Assembly (NCBI RefSeq): GCF_009725235.1
Contig: NZ_WJFC01000172.1
Coordinates: 1 to 29,391 of the forward strand
Source of the DNA: Scytonema sp. UIC 10036
Lineage (GTDB): Bacteria; Cyanobacteriota; Cyanobacteriia; Cyanobacteriales; Nostocaceae
DNA: 29,391 nucleotides
Direction: 5' to 3'
Each line of letters opens with the position of its first letter. Position 1 is the stretch's first letter. The position numbers and the translations under genes are program-made. Shown piece after piece: positions 14,851 to 23,928 of the stretch. The notes below the pieces were generated by a model. That model was not told where the DNA came from, ran no database searches, and worked only from the letters and a program-made list of their open reading frames with translations.

Positions 14851-17064
14851 TGCTGGGGTGATGTTTGGATGCTCAAACAAAGGTAATGTAAACCAGAAGG
14901 ATGTTCCTGCACCCTGGATACTTTTCACACCAATTTCCCCTCCATGGGAAGTAATAATTTGCCGACACATATACAATCCCAATCCCAAACTGAGAGAATT
15001 GCGAGCGCTCTCACCTCGAAAGTAAAGCTCAAATAATCTCTCGCACTGTTGCTTCGTCATTCCCACACCGTTATCAGAAACGGTGCAATAAATGAGATCG
15101 CCCTCATGCGTAGCACTCAAGGTAATATCTAATCCTGGGGGATTGTGCTTAATGGCATTGACAATCAAGTTAGTATAAACCCGCCACAGCTGTGTTGGAT
15201 CGCCGTTGATGAGTGGTAAATCTGCGGTTACCAGATTTGTGACAGTATCTTGATTTTCTTGGAGTATCGCTTCTAAATCTGCAATCGCAGCTTCCACCAC
15301 AGCAGAGAGTTGTACGGATTGGCGCTGCAACAAAATACCCTGCACTTCACTGGCATGCGCCTCCATCAAAGAGTTGATTAAACTCAATTGGCGATCGCTA
15401 CTCTGTACCATTCGTTCTAAAATAGAGCGGGGTACTGGAATTTGGGAATTAGGCATGGGGAATGGCGCATCGGTTTTATTCTCAATGCCCGATGCCCGAT
15501 GCCCTATTTCCCCTGTTTTTAACAAATTCCTTAGCACCATCAAAGTTCCCAACACTGGATTGCGTAGATCGTGAGAAACTGCATGGAAAAAGACTCTCAA
15601 TGCTTCTTCAGTGCGCTTGCGTTGGCTGATGTCCAAAATAACCCCCACCAAACCACCAAGCGTTCCATCTGCCTTGGAAAATGTTGCTTTGTAAAATATC
15701 ACATCATGTTGCACACCATCTTTGTAGACAAGATTGCTTTCATAGGTTTGAACTCCTTGTTGTTCAAGCAATACCATATCTGCTTGATGATACTTATCTG
15801 CTATGTCTTTTGATGTAAAATCATATACGGTTTTTCCAAGGATTTGCTCTTTACTAAAACCTAAAGCTTCTTCAAAAGCCTTATTACAGCCCATATAGAT
15901 GCCTTGAAGGTTCTTATAATAAACAGGGGTTGGTATTGTATTCATTAAGACTTGTAAAAAATCAAGCTGTTCCTGTAGCGCTTCTTCAGCTTGTTTGCGT
16001 TTGGTTATATCCTCAATTAAACCCTCATAATAAAGAATATTTCCACTTTCATCTCGAACAGCATACGCTTTCTCAGAAATCCAAACAATGCTGCCGTCTG
16101 AGCGATATATCTGGGATTCAAACTCAGAGATATTACCGTTCTCCTCCACCTGACGCATAAACTCAGCACGACGGTTGGGATCGACGTACAGTTGGTGTTC
16201 GATATCGGTAAAATTTTCTGTCACTTCTTCAGGTAACAAATATCCATAAATCTTGGCAAGGGCAGGATTGGCTGTAATATAACGTCCATCTGGTGTACTT
16301 TGAAAAATTCCTTCAACTGCGTTTTCAAAGATACTGCGGTACTTGGCTTCTGTGGTTCTGAGTTTTTGATATGCTTCCTCCAATGCTCTCCTTGCAGAAA
16401 ACTCAGAACGCTGCAGGCGATCGTACAGATATACACCAATGTCACAAATAAAACAAAACCAAAATAAGGCTAAAATCATTGCGACGTCGTAGATTGACTC
16501 CTGACTTTTGGGCGGCGGTAGTTTCAATCCCAGTGTTGTATTCACACCAAAAAAGTAAATGACTACACCCAGCTGAGCAACTAAGTGAAGAATCCATCGA
16601 ACCGGTATGAGTATGGCTTGGCTTAAAAACATTAAAAACCAAGTAATCAAATCGGGTATGGCAAAACCGTTGAATGTTGCCCAAATCTGTTCTACGAGAG
16701 TGATTGACCAAGATAATCCCAAAAACACAACTTCGGGATAGCGACGTCCAAACTGTGTTCTATGTACGGTGAGACAAGTCAGCAAGCCTACCATCATGGC
16801 ACCTTGCAGGGCAAAAAGCAGAGGTTTTATTTGTTTGGGAACCTTGGTTAAATCTTTCAATGAAAATAAGACGTCGTATATATTCAGGCAAATAAAGCTC
16901 AAAACTAGGATTATGGCGATCCAAAGTCCCAGATGCAATCTTTGCCACAAAAAATGATTGCGCCATGCTTTATATTCAGTAGTTATGGGGCTACGTGTTA
17001 GCAAGTCGATAGCGCAAAAAATCTTTCTCAAACTCTTTTGTACTGTTTTTAATATGGTCGCCAT
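14842..17064 (-). CDS. Six-helix membrane PAS histidine kinase
   Basis: A 740-residue kinase. The N-terminus has about six membrane helices (residues 40-220), then two PAS domains (about 240-360 and 368-485, each ending ITKRKQAEEAL / ISQRKRTEEAL), a HisKA with H-box FFHAVSHDLRNPVLGTLMVL (His498), and a HATPase with N-box NLIVNAIKHN, G1 SDNGVGM and G2 SLGLGLYM. Motifs look intact. Between the two helices of the HisKA domain (about 515-543) a repeat-coded stretch (ASGIENKTDAPFPMPNSQ) replaces the short turn before PRSILERM. It is paralogous to the split kinase upstream on the same strand, which has a repeat at the same place. No response regulator is linked. The start ATG lacks a strong Shine-Dalgarno. 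Confidence 0.9.
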   Translation of the reverse strand: MATILKTVQKSLRKIFCAIDLLTRSPITTEYKAWRNHFLWQRLHLGLWIAIILVLSFICLNIYDVLFSLKDLTKVPKQIKPLLFALQGAMMVGLLTCLTVHRTQFGRRYPEVVFLGLSWSITLVEQIWATFNGFAIPDLITWFLMFLSQAILIPVRWILHLVAQLGVVIYFFGVNTTLGLKLPPPKSQESIYDVAMILALFWFCFICDIGVYLYDRLQRSEFSARRALEEAYQKLRTTEAKYRSIFENAVEGIFQSTPDGRYITANPALAKIYGYLLPEEVTENFTDIEHQLYVDPNRRAEFMRQVEENGNISEFESQIYRSDGSIVWISEKAYAVRDESGNILYYEGLIEDITKRKQAEEALQEQLDFLQVLMNTIPTPVYYKNLQGIYMGCNKAFEEALGFSKEQILGKTVYDFTSKDIADKYHQADMVLLEQQGVQTYESNLVYKDGVQHDVIFYKATFSKADGTLGGLVGVILDISQRKRTEEALRVFFHAVSHDLRNPVLGTLMVLRNLLKTGEIGHRASGIENKTDAPFPMPNSQIPVPRSILERMVQSSDRQLSLINSLMEAHASEVQGILLQRQSVQLSAVVEAAIADLEAILQENQDTVTNLVTADLPLINGDPTQLWRVYTNLIVNAIKHNPPGLDITLSATHEGDLIYCTVSDNGVGMTKQQCERLFELYFRGESARNSLSLGLGLYMCRQIITSHGGEIGVKSIQGAGTSFWFTLPLFEHPNITPAQL
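15436..15520. repeat. Short repeats inside the kinase HisKA domain
   Basis: Units such as TGCCCGATGCCCGATGCCC (about 15486-15504) and GGGAATTAGGCATGGGGAAT (about 15444) lie in the kinase frame and code for the extra loop between the HisKA helices. They belong to the kind of repeat normally found between genes in such genomes. Confidence 0.7.
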
Positions 17065-17086
17065 TTACTTTGACCAAATCTTTACT

Positions 17087-17118
17087 AGGGGGTTAGGGAT
17101 TAGGGATTGGGGGCTAGG
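17087..17118. repeat. Heptamer repeat (TTAGGGA) upstream of the kinase
   Basis: Two perfect TTAGGGA units with degenerate flanks lie about 25 bp upstream of the six-helix kinase start codon, in the space where its promoter or leader would be. Confidence 0.7.
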
Positions 17119-17167
17119 ATGGTTGAAAGTCTATCCCTGACAGGTAGCTTTTTCCCCAATTCTCAAT

Positions 17168-17243
17168 TTACAGCAGTCGTAGGGGCGCTCTTGCCTTGCG
17201 CCCCTACAAACGGTGTGGTTCATTTAGGTGAAAACTGCTGTAA
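17168..17243. repeat. Nested inverted-repeat element
   Basis: The outer arms TTACAGCAGT (17168-17177) and ACTGCTGTAA (17234-17243) are perfect. Inside them, GTAGGGGCGC (17179-17188) and GCGCCCCTAC (17198-17207) form a perfect 10-bp hairpin with a 9-base loop. At 76 bp with terminal inverted repeats it has the look of a small mobile repeat. It sits 9 bp after the stop of the split kinase. Confidence 0.75.
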
Positions 17244-17252
17244 GCGCCCCTT

Positions 17253-17957
17253 TCATGAAGATAGACTAGCTATAGGCAATGTAAACCAGAAAGTTAATCC
17301 TCGCTTGCGGTTACTGCTAACACCAACTTCACCACCATGTGCTTTGATAATTTGCCGACACAGAAACATCTTCAAGCCAATACCTGTGGTGCATCGAGCT
17401 TGGGGATCGCGGACGTACAAATCGAACAGGCGATCGCATTCTATTTTACTCATGCTGATACCATCATCTTGAATCGTAAATCGAATGACATCATCCTGAA
17501 CTACAGCTTTCAGAGTAAATTTTAGTCCTGGTGGATTGTGCTGGCAACTATGTGTAATCCATTGGTTGACCACTTTCTGCAATTTAGTTGGATCGGCAAT
17601 AACTAATGGTAAACCCTTTGGAACCAAATTTTTTACAGTTGCTTGGTTTTGTAAGAGTATTGGTGCCAAGTTTTTGGTTATCTCCTTATTTAATATACTA
17701 AATGATACTTTATTTGGTCGGAGAACTATGCCGTGTGACGAGCTAGAATGCAACTCAAGTAAAGATTCTATCATCTGTAGTTGGCGCTCGTTCCTTGTAG
17801 CATTCTCTCTAGGATAAAACGGGACACGGAATAGAGGAGGGAGGGGACGGGGGGCAGGGGGAGGGGGGAGTGAGTTCTCCTTGTCGCCAGTCTCTTGTCG
17901 CCAGTCCCTTGTCCCCAATCCCCTGTCCCCTGTCCCCAACAAATTATTCAGTACCAT
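17253..17957 (-). pseudogene. C-terminal part of a split histidine kinase, degenerate ATPase
   Basis: This 234-residue frame continues the kinase whose N-terminal part ends at 17944. It starts with MVLNNLL, equal to the end of the first HisKA helix, then about 38 repeat-coded residues (GTGDRGLGTRDWRQ..., PPPPAPRPLPP), then the second helix (NERQLQMIESLLELHS) and a HATPase domain. The ATP site is eroded: the N-box reads VVNQWITHSCQHN where the neighbour has NLIVNAIKHN, G1 is QDDGISM instead of DNGVGM, and G2 is TTGIGLKM. Its own ATG (17957) overlaps the upstream stop by 14 bases, so translational coupling is possible, but the residue losses suggest it no longer binds ATP well. Confidence 0.75.
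17820..17940. repeat. Mixed short tandem repeats inside the split kinase
   Basis: On the minus strand the stretch begins with GGGGACAGGGGACAGGGG-like units, passes through GGCGACAAGAGACTGGCGAC-like units, and ends in C-rich CCCCCTCCCC sequence. It lies in frame with the C-terminal part, within 15 bases of the frameshift. Confidence 0.8.
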
Positions 17958-20166
17958 CAGTTACCATGACTGAGGTTTGCAGTTCGTGGGAAACTGTGTG
18001 TAAAACAACATCTTTTACCCGGTTCAGTTCTTGGAGTTCCTGCATTTTCTGCTGCAATTGTGCTGTGCGTTCTTCTACCTGACGTTCTAAATTGGTGTTG
18101 AGAAGCGCGAGTTGTTGATAGAGTTGTGCTTGCTGAATTGCGATGGCAACTTGTTCTGACATTTGTTGCAGCAAATCAATTTCCATTGCCTGCCAGCATC
18201 GCGTTTTGCTACACTGGTTTGCTATCAAAGCGCCAAACAATTCTTCACCCATTATAATAGGTACAGCTAAGGTGGCTTTGGTTTGGAATTGTTGGTAGAG
18301 GTTTTTAACTTTATCTGAAACTGTTGTTTGGGTAATATCTTCCACAACGCGCAACCGATTGCTGCCAAGCAACCCTTTTAATTCTGCCAAAAGTGTTTCA
18401 TCGTCACTTTTCCAACCTAATAAAGATGGGTATTTGGGATCGACGGATTCAGCGAGAATATTAGACTGTGAGGACGACTCATTCAAAGCAATAAAAACTC
18501 GATCTGTTTCTAAAAATTGCCGCACTTCATTAACAGTGGTTTGCAGGATTTGGTCGAGATCGAGTGAGGTACGAATTCTCGCCAAGGTTTGTGCTAAAAG
18601 GCGATCGCGTTTTGCTGACAGCCGGACTAAATCTTCCGCCTGTTTGCGTTCTGTGATATCATTGGCGACGCAAAGCATACAAGGTTCTCCGCCAAGAGAT
18701 ATTGCTTCGGCTGAAAACAAAACGACCCTTGGTTCACCAGATTTGTTATAAAATTCAGTTTCTAAATTGCGAACAAACCCCTTTTGTTGTAAAATTTGGT
18801 GTATTGTGGCACAATCTTGGGGGTTTACCCAAATATTTAATTCCTTGCGAGTACGACCGATGACCTCTTCTCGACGAAAGCCTGTAATTTGGAGAAAGGT
18901 ATCGTTAACGTCAACATAGCGTCCATCTTTAAGAGAAAGAATGGTGATGGGATTGGGACTGCATCGAAAGGCTGTAAAAAATTTTTCCTCTGATTCACGC
19001 AGGGCGATTTCTGCCCTTTTGCGTTCGGTGATGTCGTGATTGATAAATAGCAGGCATTGAACGCCATCTAAAGAAATGATTTCAGCAGAAAATAACCCCG
19101 TTCTCACCTCACCTGACTTGGGGCGAAATTCTGCTTCCATGTTGCGAACAACACCTTTTTTCTGTAATTCTTGTACTAGTGCAATGCGATCGCGATCGTT
19201 CACCCAAATTTTAAGTTCGGTAGCAGTACGACCGATCGCTTCGGTTCGCTGATATCCTGACTGTTCGACAAAACTATCATTGACTTCTATAAAACGACCT
19301 TCTGACAGCGTGCTAATTGTAATCGGATTTGGACTAGCACGAAAAACTTTAGCAAACTTTTCAGCCAAACTTCTTAAATTCACTTCTGTTTGTTTGCGGT
19401 TGGTAATATCCCGAACAATTGTCAAAACTTCATCTTGTCCGCTCACAACTAACCGTGCTTCATAATCGCGCATTCCCTGTGGTGATGGCAGTTGATATTC
19501 ACAAGTTTGTAAACTTTTAGTCTCTAAAGCTTTGGCAATAGCTTGTTGGCTAAGTAAGACAACATCGGGAGGTAAGAAATCTCGCAGGTGCTTCCCAATG
19601 ATTTCATGTCTGGGAATGGTGACATTTGCACCCTCACCTTTAAAGTCTAGATACTTACCATCGCGACTGAGACGAAACATCAAGTCGGGTATTGCATCTA
19701 AAATAGCTTTATATCTTGCTTCACTTTCTCGCAACTTTTCTTCTGCGAGTTTCCGATCTGTAATGTCAATAATTAACCCATCCCAGATAATGTCTCCTGA
19801 TGGCTGTCGTTCCGGACGAGAAGCTGCTTGAACCCATTTCAGTTTACCACTAGGAGTCACGATTCGACCTTCCCAATGCCAAGGTTCGCCTGTTGCACAA
19901 GATACGGCTATAGATTGCTCAAAACTTGTGACATCCTGTGGATGAGCTATGTTATGTAATATCTGAAAATCTGCTTGCACCAATTCTGGTTCCAATTCAA
20001 AGAGTTCGTGACAGCCAGAACTGGCGTATATAACAGTTCGGGAACCATCTTGCCGTTTGAGGAATTGAAAAATCATTCCCGGTAAATTGGCTGCAATTCT
20101 TTCTAACCGAGAGAATGCTTCTAGTTGGGAAGTTGGTGTATACAGGGCTTTCACGGGTTCATCCAC
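17944..20166 (-). pseudogene. N-terminal part of a split multi-PAS/GAF histidine kinase
   Basis: A 740-residue frame. Four PAS domains (about 18-137, 145-258, 268-385 and 393-512; most end in DITxRKxxE), then a GAF domain (about 530-690, ending EQVAIAIQQAQLY), a coiled coil (LERQVEERTAQLQQKMQEL), and the first HisKA helix with phosphoacceptor His727 (HTVSHELQTSVM). It then reads VTDGTE and stops. In the paralogue at 14842-17064 the matching stretch is GTLMVLRNLL, and here the frame that continues is read in the overlapping C-terminal part, so a small indel split one gene. PAS3 and PAS4 are alike along their length (SPNPITI..., KSGE...) and look like a tandem duplication. No membrane helices, so cytoplasmic. 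A GAGAG Shine-Dalgarno precedes the ATG. Confidence 0.85.
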
Positions 20167-20455
20167 TCTCTGACCTTAATTACAAGCTACAGTTGGTGTA
20201 TAAATGTAAGCGATCGGTATTTCAGCGTTCGGTTAAGATTTGAGTAAAAAACTTATGTTTTTTTGCGCTGAGAAGCGATCGCTTATCGTTTATAGCTATA
20301 TTTTCAGGGTACCGTCCAAAGCCGAATTTAGCATTCACCCAATTGGATGAACCAATTGCAGGAGAGTGATTTTACAAAACAAAATACCTCTGGCTTTCTT
20401 CAGTAAGATCGAGGAAAAGAAATACTAAATGTGTATAAGACATTGTATTAACAAA

Positions 20456-20680
20456 CTACAAACCTTCATCATCTAATAAACTCATCAATGCTTGAAAATC
20501 AAGGTTATAGGACTCTGGCAATTGATTCTCTAACTCTGACAATTGCTTCTGTAATGTTTCAGCGACGTAGATCATATTAAATTCTCGGGCAATTTTCAAC
20601 TGATGTTCTTTGATTCTGATTTGTCGAAGCAGGTTGTTTTCAAGGTGTGTTAAATCGCTATCTTGAGCAATCGTAATCAT
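20456..20680 (-). CDS. Small coiled-coil protein, unknown
   Basis: A 74-residue helical, charged protein (LTHLENNLLRQIRIKEHQLK, then LQKQLSELENQL) without membrane helix or cysteine. The start ATG has a good Shine-Dalgarno (AGAGGTG), which supports a real gene. No family recognised. The 289-bp gap between it and the multi-PAS kinase holds a HIP1 site and a short inverted repeat (CAATTGG / CCAATTG at 20340-20358) but no gene. Confidence 0.6.
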   Translation of the reverse strand: MITIAQDSDLTHLENNLLRQIRIKEHQLKIAREFNMIYVAETLQKQLSELENQLPESYNLDFQALMSLLDDEGL

Positions 20681-20840
20681 GGTTGCACCTCTTTAAAACT
20701 TTGTTAAAAATTCATGGTAAAGGAGTTAACTTGTCTGCTATTATCTCGCAATTGGTACATTTTGAGCAGAATAGCTTATCTTTAAAGAAACACATCCCAA
20801 TGCAGTAGAGTTGGTAGAAGCGTAACAAGGTTTAGATTTA

Positions 20841-21740
20841 TCACTGGGGCATAGGCTGATTGGCTTCACCAGCTTTTTTATAAGGTTCATAGGCAGCTTC
20901 ACCAGTTGGATTTATGCCTTGCATGGCATCTGTAAAATCATTGGTGAGTGCGTTTACTGCATTTGCATCCACCGTTTCTGGTTGTTGTTCTATTTGTGGC
21001 CTTCTTTGTGGATTATACTGAGTACGAGAGTTTTTAGCTACTGATGGTTGCAGATCTACAGGTGGTGCTACTGTTTTTGGTGGACTAGAATTTGGAGGAG
21101 TTGGTTGTTGAGACGGTGCTGGTGTTTCTCTTGAATTTGCAAACGCTGTATTTGCGGGAAGAGTTAAATAAGTTTTGATGGGAATACCTAAAAAATCCGT
21201 CGTCTCAGTTCTTGCGTCTATTCTCGCTTGTCCGTGAATTCCTACTAAGCGTCCCCGTTCATTTAAAATAGGACCACCACTCATTCCGGGTTTAGTAGGA
21301 GTGCTAAACACCAAAGCATATTCATCTTTAGGGTTTTGCACAACCCTGGTAATGACTTGCGGTAAAATTATATACTCGCGTGTTATACTAACTCTATCTG
21401 GATCTGCCCAACCAGAAATATAAACTGTTGCACCTGGATTGAGTTTGTCATAAGATACATCTGCTTTCCGATAGTTCTTTGTACTTGTGAATTGCATCTC
21501 AGCTAAATCGACATTACCGATGCGTTTTATTGTCCTAGGGTTTATCTGATGTGTTTTGCGATCGCTAGTCTGAACAGTATAGTTTCCCGCATTTTGTTCT
21601 ACGATATGCCAGTTCGTCAAAATGGTATAAATATTTCCTCGGCGCTCAATAATCACTCCAGAACCTGTCTTTGCACCATCAATGCGAACTGTAACCTGCT
21701 GGGCGATATCATGGCAAGTAGTGGGTACTTGCCAAATCCA
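20841..21740 (-). CDS. Trypsin-like serine protease missing its N-terminus
   Basis: A chymotrypsin-fold protease with all three catalytic residues (numbered from GTG 21656): His17 (LTNWHIVEQ), Asp50 (NVDLAEMQF) and Ser126 (KPGMSGGPIL). A Pro/Ser/Thr-rich tail (about 165-215) precedes a short C-terminal segment. Resemblance starts upstream of the GTG with IAQQVTVRIDGAKTGSG, and the frame is open to about 21740, where a TAG ends it. No ATG or signal peptide lies in that stretch, though relatives are usually exported. So either the GTG is used, giving a protein without its first strand, or the gene lost its 5' end when it was joined to the coiled-coil gene that stops at 21743. I keep it as a coding region but it is probably impaired. 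Confidence 0.7.
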   Translation of the reverse strand, partial: WIWQVPTTCHDIAQQVTVRIDGAKTGSGVIIERRGNIYTILTNWHIVEQNAGNYTVQTSDRKTHQINPRTIKRIGNVDLAEMQFTSTKNYRKADVSYDKLNPGATVYISGWADPDRVSITREYIILPQVITRVVQNPKDEYALVFSTPTKPGMSGGPILNERGRLVGIHGQARIDARTETTDFLGIPIKTYLTLPANTAFANSRETPAPSQQPTPPNSSPPKTVAPPVDLQPSVAKNSRTQYNPQRRPQIEQQPETVDANAVNALTNDFTDAMQGINPTGEAAYEPYKKAGEANQPMPQ

Positions 21741-21742
21741 AT

Positions 21743-22162
21743 TTATGCCTGTGGTGGACTACTACTACCGTTCCTGTCGCGCAAATACTCCCAAATCCGT
21801 CGAATTTCGGTTCTAAATTCTTGGCGATCGATTGCGGCTTGCTGGCGATCGGCTGCTGCTTCTGCTGCTAGCCGATCCATACGATTAGTTAAGTTGTTTA
21901 TGTTGCTGTTGGTCTGTTGGGCTAAAGAATCTACTCTTTGATTTACTGCAGCAACACTCTCGGTTAATTGCTGTATATTCGCAACCAGCACATCAATAGT
22001 CGCGCTCTGAGCGCTAACATTTTGATTAGTTTGTTGGACGCTAGCCCCTAAAGCTGCAATTGCATTATTTTGAGCGAGTACAGTTTCCCCAACGTTAGAA
22101 AACAGTGTTTCTAATCGACTTAAGCGTTCCTCAATGGTTGATGGTTGTCCTGCATTGGTCAT
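21743..22162 (-). CDS. Coiled-coil protein, unknown
   Basis: A 139-residue protein that is nearly all coiled coil: heptads run from about residue 8 to 125 (IEERLSRLETLFSN, then ATIDVLVANIQQLTESVAAV, then NINNLTNRMDRLAAEAAADR) and it ends in a polar SSSPPQA tail. No signal peptide, no enzyme motif. Such proteins are common in cyanobacteria without known role. The first bases after its stop already belong to the protease homology region in another frame, which hints at a join between two genes here. A short repeat of CAATCCCAAA lies just upstream (22188-22209). Confidence 0.7.
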   Translation of the reverse strand: MTNAGQPSTIEERLSRLETLFSNVGETVLAQNNAIAALGASVQQTNQNVSAQSATIDVLVANIQQLTESVAAVNQRVDSLAQQTNSNINNLTNRMDRLAAEAAADRQQAAIDRQEFRTEIRRIWEYLRDRNGSSSPPQA

Positions 22163-22734
22163 TTTGTTTAATCTATTTCAGTGTTTCAATCCCAAATTTC
22201 AATCCCAAAACCACTGCTGTAGTTTATTTATTGCTTACCATAACTGCCTTTAGCGACTTGTTCTCAACACCAAAACAATGCCACGCCTTGTCATCTTCAA
22301 AGTCTTCACTTGCCTCATTGACTAGAATAATTACTTTTACTTGCTGATTATACCGCAGCTGTTGCAAAACTATTAGAAGTGAACTATCGTTAAGCTATGA
22401 TTTTTTACTGAGAATTAAAATAATTTCACCACGAGCGATCGTCTTGGAGTAACTGCCCTGTTGCTCCCTCCTTATCGTATATACATCTCAGTGTATAGGG
22501 ATTTCTTTAAGCTTGTCTCCTGTTCCCTGAGAAACTCCCACATGGATATTTACGCGGTCAATCAAGATTAGATCTATACAGTACGGCTATAATGTTTTCA
22601 GCATCTTCGCCGAAATAGACGCAGTAGCTAGAGCCAAAGAACATTTGCAACTGTTCTTTTACCTGTAGTCAGCAGGATATGATAAAAGAAATGAACTAAG
22701 GTTAAAAATTAAAGTTAGGTAAAGCTATACATAA
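22163..22734. other. 572-bp gap upstream of the AlbA_2 operon
   Basis: The gap holds two CAATCCCAAA units near the start, a possible small reading frame on the minus strand (22224-22367), a CGATCG site, and TATAAT at 22588-22593 that could be a -10 box for the operon starting at 22735, though no good -35 box precedes it. The Shine-Dalgarno before 22735 is weak. Confidence 0.4.
22224..22367 (-). pseudogene. Possible small gene remnant
   Basis: A 47-codon frame from a TTG start reads VKVIILVNEASEDFEDDKAW and continues to a stop at 22224. The hydrophobic strand followed by an acidic stretch and Lys-Ala-Trp recalls C-terminal parts of small antitoxin-like proteins, but I cannot name the family. 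No ATG or Shine-Dalgarno; it may be the tail of a lost gene or chance. Confidence 0.2.
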
Positions 22735-23928
22735 ATGAATGATGAGGAATTGGAAGTTCTTCTAAAAGATTTGGAATCAGATCGGGTGGAACGTAAGGCT
22801 TCGATTTCTGATAAAGGTAAGCTTTGCGAAGCAGTTTGTGCATTTGCCAATGACTTGCCAAACCATCAAAAACCAGGAGTCTTATTTATTGGTGTCAAGG
22901 ATGATGGTAACTGTGCCAACCTGACAATCGATGATAAGCTGTTACTAACGCTTTCAGGAATGCGATCGGATGGTAACATTTTACCTTTTCCCACAATGAT
23001 TGTTCAAAAACGAACTATTGGTGGATGCGAACTAGCTGTTGTTATTGTGGAACCATCAGACGCACCACCTGTACGCTTTAATGGACGTGTTTGGGTGAGA
23101 GTTGGTCCCCGTAGAGCAACTGCTACAGCAGAAGAAGAGCGTCGTTTAGCAGAGAAAAGGCGATCGAAGGATTTACCTTTCGATCTTCAACCTCTTGCAT
23201 CTGCTAGTTTAAACGATCTAAATCTAGACTTGTTCTATCGAGTTTATTTGACTGCATCTCTAGCCACTGAAATTCTGGAAGAAAATCAACGTTCCGTCGA
23301 ACAACAATTAACGGCATTAAGATTTGCTACAGTGGAACCACTACCTAAACCAACGATTCTGGGTTTATTAGTGGTAGGTAATAATCCAAGGCAATTAGTC
23401 TCTTGTGCTTATATTCAATTTCTTCGGATTGACGGTACTGAGTTCACCGATCCAATTAAAGACCAAAAAGAAATTAGTAGTGCGCTTCCTAATTTACTTG
23501 AAATATTAGATGAAACTCTTCAATCTCATATTTCCGTGGTGACAGACATCACTGCTAGTCCTATTGAAGTTCGTCAACCAGATTACCCAATAGTAGCTCT
23601 ACAACAACTAGCAAGAAATGCCGTTCTGCACCGTACCTATGAAGGGACAAATGCACCAGTAAGAATTTCTTGGTTTAACGATCGCATTGAAATTCAAAAT
23701 CCTGGTAGTCCTTTTGGGCAAGTCAATAGGCAAAACTTTGGACAACCAGGTATAACAGATTATAGAAACCCTCATCTTGCTGAAGCCATGAAAAATCTTG
23801 GTTACGTTCAGCGTTTTGGTATAGGAATTCTACTTGCACGCCAACAGTTACAAAAAAATGGCAACCCACCACCAGAGTTTTTTATAGATGATGCCTATGT
23901 AATAGCGACAGTTAGAAAAAAATTATGA
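22735..23928 (+). CDS. AlbA_2 (Schlafen-like) domain protein with GHKL-type C-terminus
   Basis: A 397-residue protein. The N-terminus (about 8-135) fits the AlbA_2 / Schlafen-like fold: VERKASISDKGKLCEAVCAF, GVLFIGVKDDG, then a basic strand VWVRVGPRRATAT. The C-terminal third fits the ATPase-like domain often fused to it: QLARNAVLHRTYEGT (N-box-like), NDRIEIQNPGSPFG and VQRFGIGILLARQQL. Proteins of this build are called ATP-binding or transcriptional regulators, and AlbA_2 domains bind or cut nucleic acids in some members; the role here is unknown. Its stop overlaps the ATG of the ParA-like gene (ATGA at 23925-23928), so both are made together. The pairing suggests a two-part system. Confidence 0.82.
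   Translation: MNDEELEVLLKDLESDRVERKASISDKGKLCEAVCAFANDLPNHQKPGVLFIGVKDDGNCANLTIDDKLLLTLSGMRSDGNILPFPTMIVQKRTIGGCELAVVIVEPSDAPPVRFNGRVWVRVGPRRATATAEEERRLAEKRRSKDLPFDLQPLASASLNDLNLDLFYRVYLTASLATEILEENQRSVEQQLTALRFATVEPLPKPTILGLLVVGNNPRQLVSCAYIQFLRIDGTEFTDPIKDQKEISSALPNLLEILDETLQSHISVVTDITASPIEVRQPDYPIVALQQLARNAVLHRTYEGTNAPVRISWFNDRIEIQNPGSPFGQVNRQNFGQPGITDYRNPHLAEAMKNLGYVQRFGIGILLARQQLQKNGNPPPEFFIDDAYVIATVRKKL

Noticed and set aside
17940..17960. Programmed frameshift in the split kinase
   Set aside because: No slippery run of identical bases or following hairpin is visible at the shift; a plain indel next to repeats is simpler.
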